64,000 bases of DNA from an uncultured Roseobacter sp. (GTDB taxonomy: Bacteria; Pseudomonadota; Alphaproteobacteria; Rhodobacterales; Rhodobacteraceae). The translations under genes were made by a program, and so were the position numbers. Positions within the stretch are counted from its first letter, which is position 1. Every line of letters begins with the position of its first letter. Below, one piece after another: positions 17,727 through 24,751 of the stretch. The notes below the pieces were generated by a model. It ran no database searches, was not told where the DNA came from, and worked only from the letters and a program-made list of their open reading frames with translations. The stretch is from assembly GCA_947501635.1 (NCBI GenBank), contig CANMWT010000005.1, positions 1 to 64,000 of the forward strand, written 5' to 3'.

Positions 17727-18331
17727 CACGCTGCTCCCCGCATCCATTCTTCACGGGCCCGACGAGCTTCGCGATGCAGCTTGCGCAAAGGCTGGACGAA
17801 ACAGCCTTCGAACGCGTAACCAGCGTCTTCCTTGTGCCCGCTTCGCGACTGAAGATATCCTTGGTAGATTGCAGCCGTCAGCAACTTGGCCGGAACATAA
17901 GCAGCATACTTTGACGCCAATTCGTGCAGGGTCATGTCCAGCAGTTTGTCCTCCGACCCGTCGCGTTCATAGTCAAAGGCACCCCATTCCAGAATGTCCT
18001 CGACCGACACACCCACCGAGAGCGGCACTTGCATTGGGTCGTCGCTAGCTCGGCGGCGGCGGTGCGCGGCGCCGGGGGCAAGCGGCTGGGTTTCCCCAAG
18101 CAAATCCGGCCAGAGTTCGTCCATTTGCTCGTGGTCACCGCACGTGTGGGCCTCAAAGGCGTAGAAAACGGCCTCGGCAAGCGCACCCTCGGGAAGTTCT
18201 GGTCCGACCGTCTCCGCGAGATGCAGCATCGCAGCCCACGTGGTCAGGGTGCGCTCGTTGTCGATATCCATCTCGACTGACAGCGCAAGCACCGTGCCAA
18301 GGGGCACATCAATCTTTACTGGTATCTGCAT
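17726..18331 (-). CDS. Acidic island protein (third gene of operon)
   Basis: A 201-residue protein without a recognised family. It looks like two weakly similar halves that start MQIPVKIDVPLGTVLAL and MQVPLSVGVSVEDILEW, each followed by an acidic helical part (RTLTTWAAMLHLAETVGPEL; DMTLHELASKYAAYVPAKLL), separated by an Arg-rich linker (HRRRR). The C-terminus is basic. The start ATG 18331 overlaps the upstream stop by one base; the longer frame to 18595 runs over two other genes and is not used. The internal duplication is my reading by eye. Confidence 0.6.
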   Translation of the reverse strand: MQIPVKIDVPLGTVLALSVEMDIDNERTLTTWAAMLHLAETVGPELPEGALAEAVFYAFEAHTCGDHEQMDELWPDLLGETQPLAPGAAHRRRRASDDPMQVPLSVGVSVEDILEWGAFDYERDGSEDKLLDMTLHELASKYAAYVPAKLLTAAIYQGYLQSRSGHKEDAGYAFEGCFVQPLRKLHREARRAREEWMRGAA

Positions 18332-18576
18332 CACACCGTCTCCCCTTCGATCAATTGACTGCGCCGGGCTTTCTTTATGGCTCGGGAAGTCTGGACTGCT
18401 TCGCCAGCGGCCCTGAGCTTCCTGCGATACCAGTTTATGCAGCCGATGTTTGTCCGCGCGTTCGGAAACGCGGCAAGCACTCTTTGCAGGGCCTCTTCGT
18501 TGGTGAGTCCATTGCGAAGCGCCTCGTTGGCGATCATGCCGACACCGCGAGGCTGTCTCTGTTGCGTTGCATGCAT
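18331..18576 (-). CDS. Small WYR-motif island protein (second gene of operon)
   Basis: An 81-residue protein whose central part (NGLTNEEALQRVLAAFPNAR, then CINWYRRKLR) is clearly related to the C-terminal part of the divergent ribbon-helix-helix regulator at 19290 (DGMTNAEALDAVRKRFPHAK, then IAWYRSQMR). The C-terminal tail is Lys/Arg-rich, so nucleic-acid binding is plausible. ATG 18576 overlaps the upstream stop by one base, and its own stop overlaps the next start the same way. The family is not named by me. Confidence 0.65.
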   Translation of the reverse strand: MHATQQRQPRGVGMIANEALRNGLTNEEALQRVLAAFPNARTNIGCINWYRRKLRAAGEAVQTSRAIKKARRSQLIEGETV

Positions 18577-19154
18577 CACGCTGCCTCCTCCTCATTCACC
18601 TTGGTCGCGCCAGCCTCATTCAGCAGCCCGAGATTCTTGAGCGCCGCCAAGAAGTCCCCTGCGTTCGACACCTTGAACCCGGCATCGTAGAGTATGTCGT
18701 AGGTACCCTGGACGATGTTGTTGAACATCTGACCAAACAGAGTGTCGTCACCGCAGGACAGGAATTCTTCCATAGCTGCAGAGGCGTCATCCTCCAGATC
18801 GTCCCATAGTTGTCTCACCGCGTCACGGACGGTGAGCCGGTGAGGATCCGAGGTCTCCAACACCCACCAGATTGCACCGCGCATTTCTCCCAGTTGGTTC
18901 TCGTCATCGGCAATTAGCATTGCGAATGCCTCCTCCACGGCTGGCGAGGTTTGCGCCTCCAACTCGACCGGGACCCGAGGGTCGTAGAGGTCAGCCATGT
19001 CGGTGCCCAACCACTCAAGCACCTTCCGCGCAAAAGCTACGCGCTCCCGTGCGGTAGGGAGCCTGAGCACCGCATGCTCCCAGTCCTTATTGGAGAATGG
19101 CCACTTACTTGGGTCTTCAATGCGCTTTGCGATCGCGATCTCGTCGATAGTCAT
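18576..19154 (-). CDS. Island protein, first gene of coupled operon, unrecognised
   Basis: A 192-residue acidic, helical protein (for example DWEHAVLRLPTARERVAFAR, then VRDAVRQLWDDLEDDASAAM). No family or catalytic motif is recognised. The start ATG 19154 is chosen because AAAGGA lies 8 bases upstream; the frame open to 19223 would run through the operator region. It is the first of four genes joined by one-base TGATG overlaps, so the four products are probably needed in fixed proportion. It is divergent from the ribbon-helix-helix gene and probably controlled by it. Confidence 0.65.
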   Translation of the reverse strand: MTIDEIAIAKRIEDPSKWPFSNKDWEHAVLRLPTARERVAFARKVLEWLGTDMADLYDPRVPVELEAQTSPAVEEAFAMLIADDENQLGEMRGAIWWVLETSDPHRLTVRDAVRQLWDDLEDDASAAMEEFLSCGDDTLFGQMFNNIVQGTYDILYDAGFKVSNAGDFLAALKNLGLLNEAGATKVNEEEAA

Positions 19155-19202
19155 CTTGTCGTTCCTTTGTATTTGGTTGCACTTGCCCCTCAGGGCGATT
19201 AG

Positions 19203-19225
19203 ATGTGATGCTAACTGCATCACAT
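19203..19225. promoter_or_regulatory. Palindromic operator between divergent island genes
   Basis: ATGTGATGC (19203-19211), 5-base spacer, GCATCACAT (19217-19225): a perfect 9-base inverted repeat. The half-site TGATGC/GCATCA recurs at 19252-19257 and 19283-19288, the last touching the start codon of the regulator. A second inverted repeat, GATTCT/AGAATC, lies at 19244-19267. This fits a cluster of sites for the ribbon-helix-helix protein encoded next to it, repressing both directions. Confidence 0.65.
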
Positions 19226-19289
19226 GGCGTCACCTATAACGGTGATTCTATTGATGCGTCAAGAATCAATATGATGATAGGAGCATCAC

Positions 19290-19631
19290 ATGGCATCGAA
19301 CCAGAAGAGAATTACGGTCACGTTAGAGGAAGACCAGTACGTGGGCCTTGAGGAAGTCGCCGCCGATACGGGCAAGAGTTTGTCCGACGCGGCGCGAGAC
19401 GCGATCAACCACTATCTTCTAGGCGAGCACTGGCGAGAGACGATTGGGGAGCTTGCGCGTAAGTCCATAAAGGACGGGATGACCAATGCGGAGGCGCTGG
19501 ACGCCGTGCGCAAGCGTTTTCCACACGCTAAGACCACCCCGGCGTCCATCGCTTGGTATCGTAGCCAGATGAGAAAGGAAGACCCCCACGTTCCAACCGA
19601 CGCCCAGGCTCGTCATACTCGTGGCGAATAG
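19290..19631 (+). CDS. Ribbon-helix-helix regulator with C-terminal WYR-motif domain
   Basis: A 113-residue protein. Residues 5-45 look like a CopG/Arc-type ribbon-helix-helix (KRITVTLEEDQYVGLEEVAA, then TGKSLSDAARDAINHYL). Residues 52-93 (LARKSIKDGMTNAEALDAVR, then FPHAKTTPASIAWYRSQMR) match the small protein at 18331-18576 of the divergent operon. A repressor that binds the GCATCA sites overlapping its own start is the simplest role, and the shared domain could let the small operon protein bind to it. It could be the antitoxin-like half of an unusual system, but no toxin is recognised. Confidence 0.75.
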   Translation: MASNQKRITVTLEEDQYVGLEEVAADTGKSLSDAARDAINHYLLGEHWRETIGELARKSIKDGMTNAEALDAVRKRFPHAKTTPASIAWYRSQMRKEDPHVPTDAQARHTRGE

Positions 19632-19697
19632 AAGACTCGTTGCTTTTCAGCTCAAGTCAAATCAGCAACCCGAACAAAATGGTGAGGATATCGCCCC

Positions 19698-20621
19698 ATG
19701 AGCAGAACGACGGACTATGCGATCAGTATGGCAAATGCGCAACGTTGGGTGTCCCGAATATCTTTGACGTGCCCAAAATGCGGTGAGCCGATCTGCAAGG
19801 AACTTGATGTACCTGAACCAAACCTGATGGCAGAAAAGTCGCGCGATATGGTTTCTGAGGGAGATATCGCCTTCGAGTGCGACGATTGTGGAGAGTATTT
19901 TGAGGGTGATGTCTATGCTGGCCCTGCCCACTGCGACATTGAGCTCCGAAGCCACAGCGACGTGAATGTCTACTGTGATCCACCCGGGTACGATCGACCG
20001 CCAGAAGACTGGTATGAAGAGGAATTTTCACTCCCGTCTGACCCGAGTGCAGTTCTCCAAACCAATCTGACAGAGATTGAAGCACTGATTCACACTCATG
20101 CTGAACAAGATGGCTCAAGTTTGATCAATCGAATGATTTTCGCTCAGATACTCACCTATCTTGAGGCGTTCTTTTGCGACACGTTGATCTCAGGCCTCCG
20201 TTCGCATCCAGAACGGCTCAAGACCTTTGCCTCAAGAGACGGTTCCTTGGCTAGTTTGGATTTTAAAGCGGTACAGGTTTTGGAGGACCCCGATTTTGTT
20301 CGCAAAGCTGTGGAACATAATTTGAAGTCCCGGCTCTACCACAAATTTGGAAGTGGAAAGAAGGACAAGTCCGGTAAGTCCCGCTCCGAGGGGGTCGCGC
20401 TCTGGTATCAAATTGCGTTTGGATTTGCGCTGACACCATCGGACGCAGAGCTCGATCAGCTTAAGAGCTTTGCAGCGCTCAGACATGACTGTGTACATCG
20501 CAATGGAAAAACAAAAGAGGACGAAATTCTAACGCTATTTGATAAGGTTTACCTCCTGGATGCACTGTCGGTCGCTAACCGCGTGGTGACACACATCAAT
20601 TCTGAGATGCAAAAGCTCTGA
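19698..20621 (+). CDS. Zinc-ribbon plus HEPN-domain protein (candidate RNase)
   Basis: A 307-residue protein. The N-terminus has a four-cysteine zinc site (CPKC at residues 25-28, CDDC at 61-64). The C-terminal helical region ends with SFAALRHDCVHRNGK, where Arg262 and His267 give the R-x4-H motif of HEPN ribonucleases. HEPN domains cut RNA in toxin-antitoxin, abortive infection and CRISPR effectors. It is monocistronic, 66 bases after the ribbon-helix-helix gene, with GAGGATAT before the start. An anti-phage role is an inference from motif and island location; the fold of the middle region (residues 120-250) was not recognised. Confidence 0.65.
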   Translation: MSRTTDYAISMANAQRWVSRISLTCPKCGEPICKELDVPEPNLMAEKSRDMVSEGDIAFECDDCGEYFEGDVYAGPAHCDIELRSHSDVNVYCDPPGYDRPPEDWYEEEFSLPSDPSAVLQTNLTEIEALIHTHAEQDGSSLINRMIFAQILTYLEAFFCDTLISGLRSHPERLKTFASRDGSLASLDFKAVQVLEDPDFVRKAVEHNLKSRLYHKFGSGKKDKSGKSRSEGVALWYQIAFGFALTPSDAELDQLKSFAALRHDCVHRNGKTKEDEILTLFDKVYLLDALSVANRVVTHINSEMQKL

Positions 20622-20884
20622 GTTTCTTATGCGCATGACGCGCGGGGAGCTTCGCTCGACCTCGCGCGCATCACACTTCCGGGTGCGACCCTGGCGTTTG
20701 TCATGGACGGGCTGCGGGAACCGTGGCCAACCCAAAGAAACCCGCCCGCAGCCCGATGGGCCCCGACGCGCCGACAAAGGAGGAGCGCGCCGGGGCGGTC
20801 AGCCGCAGCGGCCGGAGGTGCTCGACCGTGGCTCTGCGGCCTCTCGCGCGGTAACGGAGTAGAACCCGCGCGAAGCCATATTCC

Positions 20885-21376
20885 TCAGCCTGCGGCCTTG
20901 GCGATCTCGATGGCCTGTAGCAGCGACACCGGACGGCCCTCGCGGGCCTTCTCGACCTGCAACTCCTTGGCACGGTCCATCAGTCGCCGCTCGTCCGCCT
21001 TCTGAGCGAGTGACGCATCGATCGACTTCGAAAGCGATGAGGCCTCTGTCCCAGCGCGTTCCGCCATGTCCACCAATTCCTGCAGGGTCGAGCCCACATC
21101 CGTCTCGAGCACGGCCGCCCTGGCCTGATCCCGCGTCAGCAGGGCCTCCGCGCCCTGAACAGCGGACACCATTTCCTCCAGTCGGCCCCGCGCCGCGTCG
21201 AGCAGGGCGGCTGCGAGCATCTCGAGGTTTCCCTCGGTCACGTTCCCGATCGACTTCGAGAGCAGGTCCCACCGACGCTTCTCGGCGTTAGGGGCGGCGT
21301 CGTGGACCTTCATCAACCTGTCGCTCAGGTCCCATTCGGTGGTTCCGAATGCCTTGTCGAATGCTGTGGTCGTCAT
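20885..21376 (-). CDS. Helical island protein, unrecognised
   Basis: A 163-residue, almost wholly helical protein (LEMLAAALLDAARGRLEEMV, then SLSKSIDASLAQKADERRLM). No family is recognised. It overlaps the upstream coiled-coil gene by four bases (ATGA) and is the last gene of the GC-rich minus-strand group that starts with the terminase-like gene. A structural or packaging accessory role is possible from context only. The 263 bases between it and the HEPN gene hold nothing I can name. Confidence 0.55.
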   Translation of the reverse strand: MTTTAFDKAFGTTEWDLSDRLMKVHDAAPNAEKRRWDLLSKSIGNVTEGNLEMLAAALLDAARGRLEEMVSAVQGAEALLTRDQARAAVLETDVGSTLQELVDMAERAGTEASSLSKSIDASLAQKADERRLMDRAKELQVEKAREGRPVSLLQAIEIAKAAG

Positions 21377-21885
21377 TTCTCTTCCTTCTCTGATGTTGGG
21401 TAGACCGTCGCCAGCGGACGGATGTTGCGTGCGGAGCCCGGCACGGCCCGGAGGCCCAGGCGTTTCGCCAGCGGCCGGGCGGAGTGCCAGGCGGCGGCGA
21501 CGAGAGCGCCCGACCTGGCGTGTCCGGCGATGACGGGGCGCCGACCGTCGCCGACGCCAATTTCGCGTTCCAGTCGTGCGGTCTCGCTGGACAGAAGCTC
21601 AAGTTGCTGGAAGGCGTCGTTTGCTGCCGCCAGTGCGGCGTCGTAGGACAGTGCCGCCGCGTGCTGCTTGGCCTTGATGGCGATCAGTTCCTCGCGCGCC
21701 TGCGCCGCGCGCTGCGCGCGTAGTGCATCCGCCTCCTCGGCCGCCTGGCGCTCGCGCTCGTCAACCTCCAGGGCGTCGAGTTCGGCGTCGATCTCGTCCC
21801 GTTCGTTCTTCCTGATCTCGTCGGCGAGCGCCTTCCGCGCCGCCGTTCGGTCACTGAGGACCAGCCGTCTGGCCTTCTCGAACAT
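21373..21885 (-). CDS. Coiled-coil island protein
   Basis: About 170 residues. Residues 10-110 are strongly predicted coiled coil by composition (RKALADEIRKNERDEIDAEL, then ERERQAAEEADALRAQRAAQ), and the C-terminal part is basic. I placed the start at ATG 21885 because GAAGGAGA lies 7 bases upstream; ATG 21891 and ATG 21906 are alternatives. Its stop overlaps the start of the next gene. No family is recognised; scaffold-like proteins of phages can look like this, but nothing specific supports it. Confidence 0.55.
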   Translation of the reverse strand: MFEKARRLVLSDRTAARKALADEIRKNERDEIDAELDALEVDERERQAAEEADALRAQRAAQAREELIAIKAKQHAAALSYDAALAAANDAFQQLELLSSETARLEREIGVGDGRRPVIAGHARSGALVAAAWHSARPLAKRLGLRAVPGSARNIRPLATVYPTSEKEEK

Positions 21886-21999
21886 GCCCATGTCTCCTTC
21901 GCTCATCTTCGGTTCTCGCGCATCGTGCGAGGCGACGGGCACAGAAGTGGACCAGCGAATTGGCCTTGGGTGCGGAACGATGGTGCGCTGGGCGTTTGG

Positions 22000-22533
22000 T
22001 CAGCCGTACTCGGACAGGTCGTCCAGCAGCTCCGGGTCGATGCCGGGGACCGTGGCGAAGGCATCGGGGTCCGTGATGAGCGCGCTGCGGTGCCAACGGA
22101 TTGCCTTTGACGACATCATCGGGCGACCGGACGCCTGCATCGCCAGCATGACGGCCCGCACCCAACCACGACGAAAGTTGATCGTTCCGGCTATGGCGTA
22201 CATCGCCAGGATCAGCCTCACCGTGTCGTGCCTGATCGGGACCTCGCTACTCAGCGGGTAGCCCGCAGCCGCGAGGTCTTCCAGGGCCTCCTTCACCAGC
22301 GCGTCGCACTCGGACTGCGCGTCCGTCGAGCTCGGCCGTGGCAGTCCGGCTTCACGGCCAGCGTAGGCGCCGTCCGCGGGCAATCGACGCCAGATTTCCA
22401 CGAGTTCCGGGTGTCGTTGGACGGCGCTGTTGATGCGGGTGGCGTCCGTGCGTAGTCGCCCGGCGGCCTCGCGCTTTGTTCGACTTGCCAGCAGGGTGTT
22501 GCTCAGCCGGGCGTCGTCCCTCAGCGCCGTCAA
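22000..22533 (-). CDS. Island protein, unrecognised (probable TTG start)
   Basis: About 177 residues. The protein-like part begins TALRDDARLSNTLLASRTKR; it would start at TTG 22533, overlapping the upstream stop (TTGA). The open frame to 22764 is Arg/Pro/Gly-rich and out of phase with a better gene, so I left it out. It contains RINSAVQRHPELVEIWRRLP and a helical C-terminal half. No family is recognised. Confidence 0.5.
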   Translation of the reverse strand: MTALRDDARLSNTLLASRTKREAAGRLRTDATRINSAVQRHPELVEIWRRLPADGAYAGREAGLPRPSSTDAQSECDALVKEALEDLAAAGYPLSSEVPIRHDTVRLILAMYAIAGTINFRRGWVRAVMLAMQASGRPMMSSKAIRWHRSALITDPDAFATVPGIDPELLDDLSEYG

Positions 22534-22811
22534 TTGGAGGCCCCGGCGTCCGACGCGGCGACCTCCGTCAGCTCCGCCCACGATTCCGGGGTGACGACGA
22601 CCGCCTGTCCTTCGACGTCGATGACGTGGAGGTCGGCGCCGCGTAGCAGTCGGACCAGGTCCCATTGGCCTTCGTTCGGGTAAAGGGGGGCCCGTGCCGC
22701 CCTCACCGCCGCGAGGGGTGCGAGGTCGATGGGACCGTGGCGCGCCTCCATGAGGGACAGCCACTTTCTGAATGCGAGGTCACGGTCCGGTTGGTGTCTG
22801 GGTCTGGTCAT
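22530..22811 (-). CDS. Small island protein, unrecognised
   Basis: A 93-residue protein (FRKWLSLMEARHGPIDLAPL, then VVVTPESWAELTEVAAS). No family is recognised. It starts at ATG 22811, 144 bases after the previous gene in the same direction, and its stop overlaps the next start. It belongs to the GC-rich group with the terminase-like gene. Confidence 0.5.
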   Translation of the reverse strand: MTRPRHQPDRDLAFRKWLSLMEARHGPIDLAPLAAVRAARAPLYPNEGQWDLVRLLRGADLHVIDVEGQAVVVTPESWAELTEVAASDAGASN

Positions 22812-22955
22812 GCCGCCGACGATGCGCGAGGCGACCTCGAGCGCATGCCCTCAAACCGTCGTTTCGGACCCGGCGTCAGGCCGGGGCGGACAGACCACAC
22901 AGGGCTTTGAAATCGTTGAGCTATCCGTCCGTTCTTCGGGGGCAGTGATCTGCGG

Positions 22956-23633
22956 TCACGCGTCCCAGACCCCGTAGACGGCGCCGTACAGGTCGACGCC
23001 GCCCGAACTCGTCCGCCGCGGGTCGTCCGTACCGCTCGCATTTTCGGTGTGGTCCGGCAGGTCGTCCCATTCATATTCGTCCGCTTCATCGTTTCGGCGT
23101 GCGCGTCGTGGCGGCGAGTGGTCCACCGGCTCGACGTCGCCTAGGTCTCGATCCGGCCAGGTGCAGAAGGGACCGGACCCGCCTACCGGCGTCCGGCTCA
23201 CGCTCACAGCGATCCCGCCCAGCCCGTTCCGAAGGCACCACGCCGCGCAGTCCCGGCGCGCGGCATCGTCCTCGAAGGGCAGGCCAACGCAGCCCTTCAC
23301 TGCGACGCCGTCCACCAGCATCGTCGTGGAGTGGAACAAGGCGTGCGTCGCGCCGGCGCGGTCATCCCAGAGCGAAGCGCCAAAGCTGCCCCAGTCCGGT
23401 GGGGCAACGAACGTCACAGTCACCGTGTCGCCCTCGGACGCCGAGACCACGCCGCGCGCAGAGGCAGCCTCCGCCGCGTCCCAGTCGTCGTTTGCCAGGG
23501 CATCCTTTGCGGCGGCCAACCGCGCGTTGTCGGATAGGAAGGGCAGGTCGGGCGCGTCGCCGAGCGCGTCGGCCTCGATGCCGTCTACCAGTGCGGTCCC
23601 GTCTTCGAAGAGGAGTACGGCCCTAGTCATCAT
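22956..23633 (-). CDS. Island protein following the terminase-like gene
   Basis: A 225-residue acidic protein. The N-terminal part (RAVLLFEDGTALVDGIEADA) and the middle (GDTVTVTFVAPPDWGSFGAS) suggest beta structure; the C-terminal 60 residues are low-complexity and acidic (NDEADEYEWDDLPDHTENAS). No family is recognised. ATG 23633 has GAGG upstream and overlaps the end of the terminase-like gene by 11 bases. Confidence 0.55.
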   Translation of the reverse strand: MMTRAVLLFEDGTALVDGIEADALGDAPDLPFLSDNARLAAAKDALANDDWDAAEAASARGVVSASEGDTVTVTFVAPPDWGSFGASLWDDRAGATHALFHSTTMLVDGVAVKGCVGLPFEDDAARRDCAAWCLRNGLGGIAVSVSRTPVGGSGPFCTWPDRDLGDVEPVDHSPPRRARRNDEADEYEWDDLPDHTENASGTDDPRRTSSGGVDLYGAVYGVWDA

Positions 23634-24216
23634 CCACCACCTCAGCGTCGATCACGGCGTCATGTTGCGACGCGCGGTCCAACTCGGCCTTGAGCGCATT
23701 AAGGTCCAGCGGCGCCCCCTGCTGCACCTCGGTGGGCGCGGCGTAGGTGTTGTTCTGCACGGCAACGAGCGGCGTCGTCCTGGCGTTCAGGTCGCGCATG
23801 CGCAGCGACATGAGCTTCACCGCGATCCTCGGGTCCACGTTCGCGCAGTCGAACCGCATCAGCGGCTCGAGGTCGTCGTCTAGCTCAATTTCGCCCGTGT
23901 CCGGATCGACCGCCGGGACCCACCGGCCCGTGCCCATGTGGAGCGCGGTCGCGATGACCCGCTGCGTCAGCGTCTCCTCGAACGCCTCGACCGCGTCGTC
24001 CCACGCGGCGGCGAACTCCCTGTCCTTGCGCCTGCGGTCATAGAGAGACCGCCTGGCCATGCCCGAGACATTCGCGGCGTATGTCACCTGACCGAACTCA
24101 GCCAGAGCACCGAGAAATCGATCTTCTATGTCCGCTGGTATCGCGGCGCGCGTGTGATAGCGGCTTGGCGCGTCGGCCTTTGCTGGCGGCCTGATCTGGA
24201 TGGCGGCGTTGCTCAT
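23623..24216 (-). CDS. Terminase small subunit-like HTH protein
   Basis: A 197-residue protein. Residues 28-80 form a helix-turn-helix region (FLGALAEFGQVTYAANVSGM, then RRSLYDRRRKDREFAAAWDD) of the kind found in phage small terminases, where it recognises the packaging start site. The C-terminal part (MRFDCANVDPRIAVKLMSLR) also fits such proteins. No large terminase is nearby. If the element is a satellite, such a protein could redirect a helper phage's packaging, as small terminases of PICIs do. The family call is from pattern only. Confidence 0.55.
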   Translation of the reverse strand: MSNAAIQIRPPAKADAPSRYHTRAAIPADIEDRFLGALAEFGQVTYAANVSGMARRSLYDRRRKDREFAAAWDDAVEAFEETLTQRVIATALHMGTGRWVPAVDPDTGEIELDDDLEPLMRFDCANVDPRIAVKLMSLRMRDLNARTTPLVAVQNNTYAAPTEVQQGAPLDLNALKAELDRASQHDAVIDAEVVDDD

Positions 24217-24511
24217 CTTCCAACTCCATGGGGCCTGACACTGGGCCCGGTTTTTGCTCCCTCATAGGGCGTTGATACGGATGGGCTTTTCGGGCCTCTG
24301 GGCGGGACGTGTGACCGACGATCCTTGTTTTCTTGAGGAGGCGTCATGTCGAAAAAACCGGGTCGCCGTCCCGACCGCTCAGACCAGGTATGGCACGCGT
24401 TTCAGCCCGGTGCGTACCAGCGTTGCTCGCGGGATGTGAGGCTCCCATTCAACCAAGCGCTTGCTTTCCACCATCTTGATCCACCGATTGGCACGTCAGG
24501 AGCATGTAGGC

Positions 24512-24722
24512 GGTCAGGGCGGTCAGATCGGTCAGGGTTCTTTCACAAAAGGCTGTATATGCAGCTTGGCCAAATGAACTGTTTCCTTAAGCGCATAATG
24601 ACAAAATAACCCTGACCGCCCTGACCAAAGAGCGTGAAGGCAAAGATGAGTTATCGAAAACAAGCGCTTAGGCGGTCAGGGTTGATGCTATGCAACCCTG
24701 ACCGGTAAGTGTTGCCCTGACC
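24512..24722. repeat. Iteron cluster, probable replication origin of the island
   Basis: The octamer GGTCAGGG or its complement CCCTGACC occurs at 24512-24519, 24530-24537, 24610-24617, 24619-24626, 24674-24681, 24696-24703 and 24715-24722, with a degenerate copy at 24521. Two copies form an 11-base perfect inverted repeat (24674-24684 with 24693-24703). The sequence between is AT-richer than the island average (about 24540-24670). It lies directly downstream of the SF3 helicase-primase gene, as the origin-like region does in P4-type satellites. Confidence 0.7.
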
Positions 24723-24751
24723 AACCTGGTATCGGTCGGGGGCGGTTGACG

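Noticed and set aside
22534-22764. Longer N-terminus for the gene at 22000-22533
   Set aside because: Arg/Pro/Gly-rich out-of-phase reading of the 93-residue gene; the coupled TTG start is more reasonable.
24346-24609. 87-codon plus-strand frame in the iteron region with a good GAGGAGG site
   Set aside because: It runs through the iteron repeats and its second half is low in protein-like pattern. A short real gene cannot be excluded, but support is too weak.
24512-24722. CRISPR array
   Set aside because: The repeats are 8 bases, occur in both orientations and have irregular spacing; no cas genes are present.
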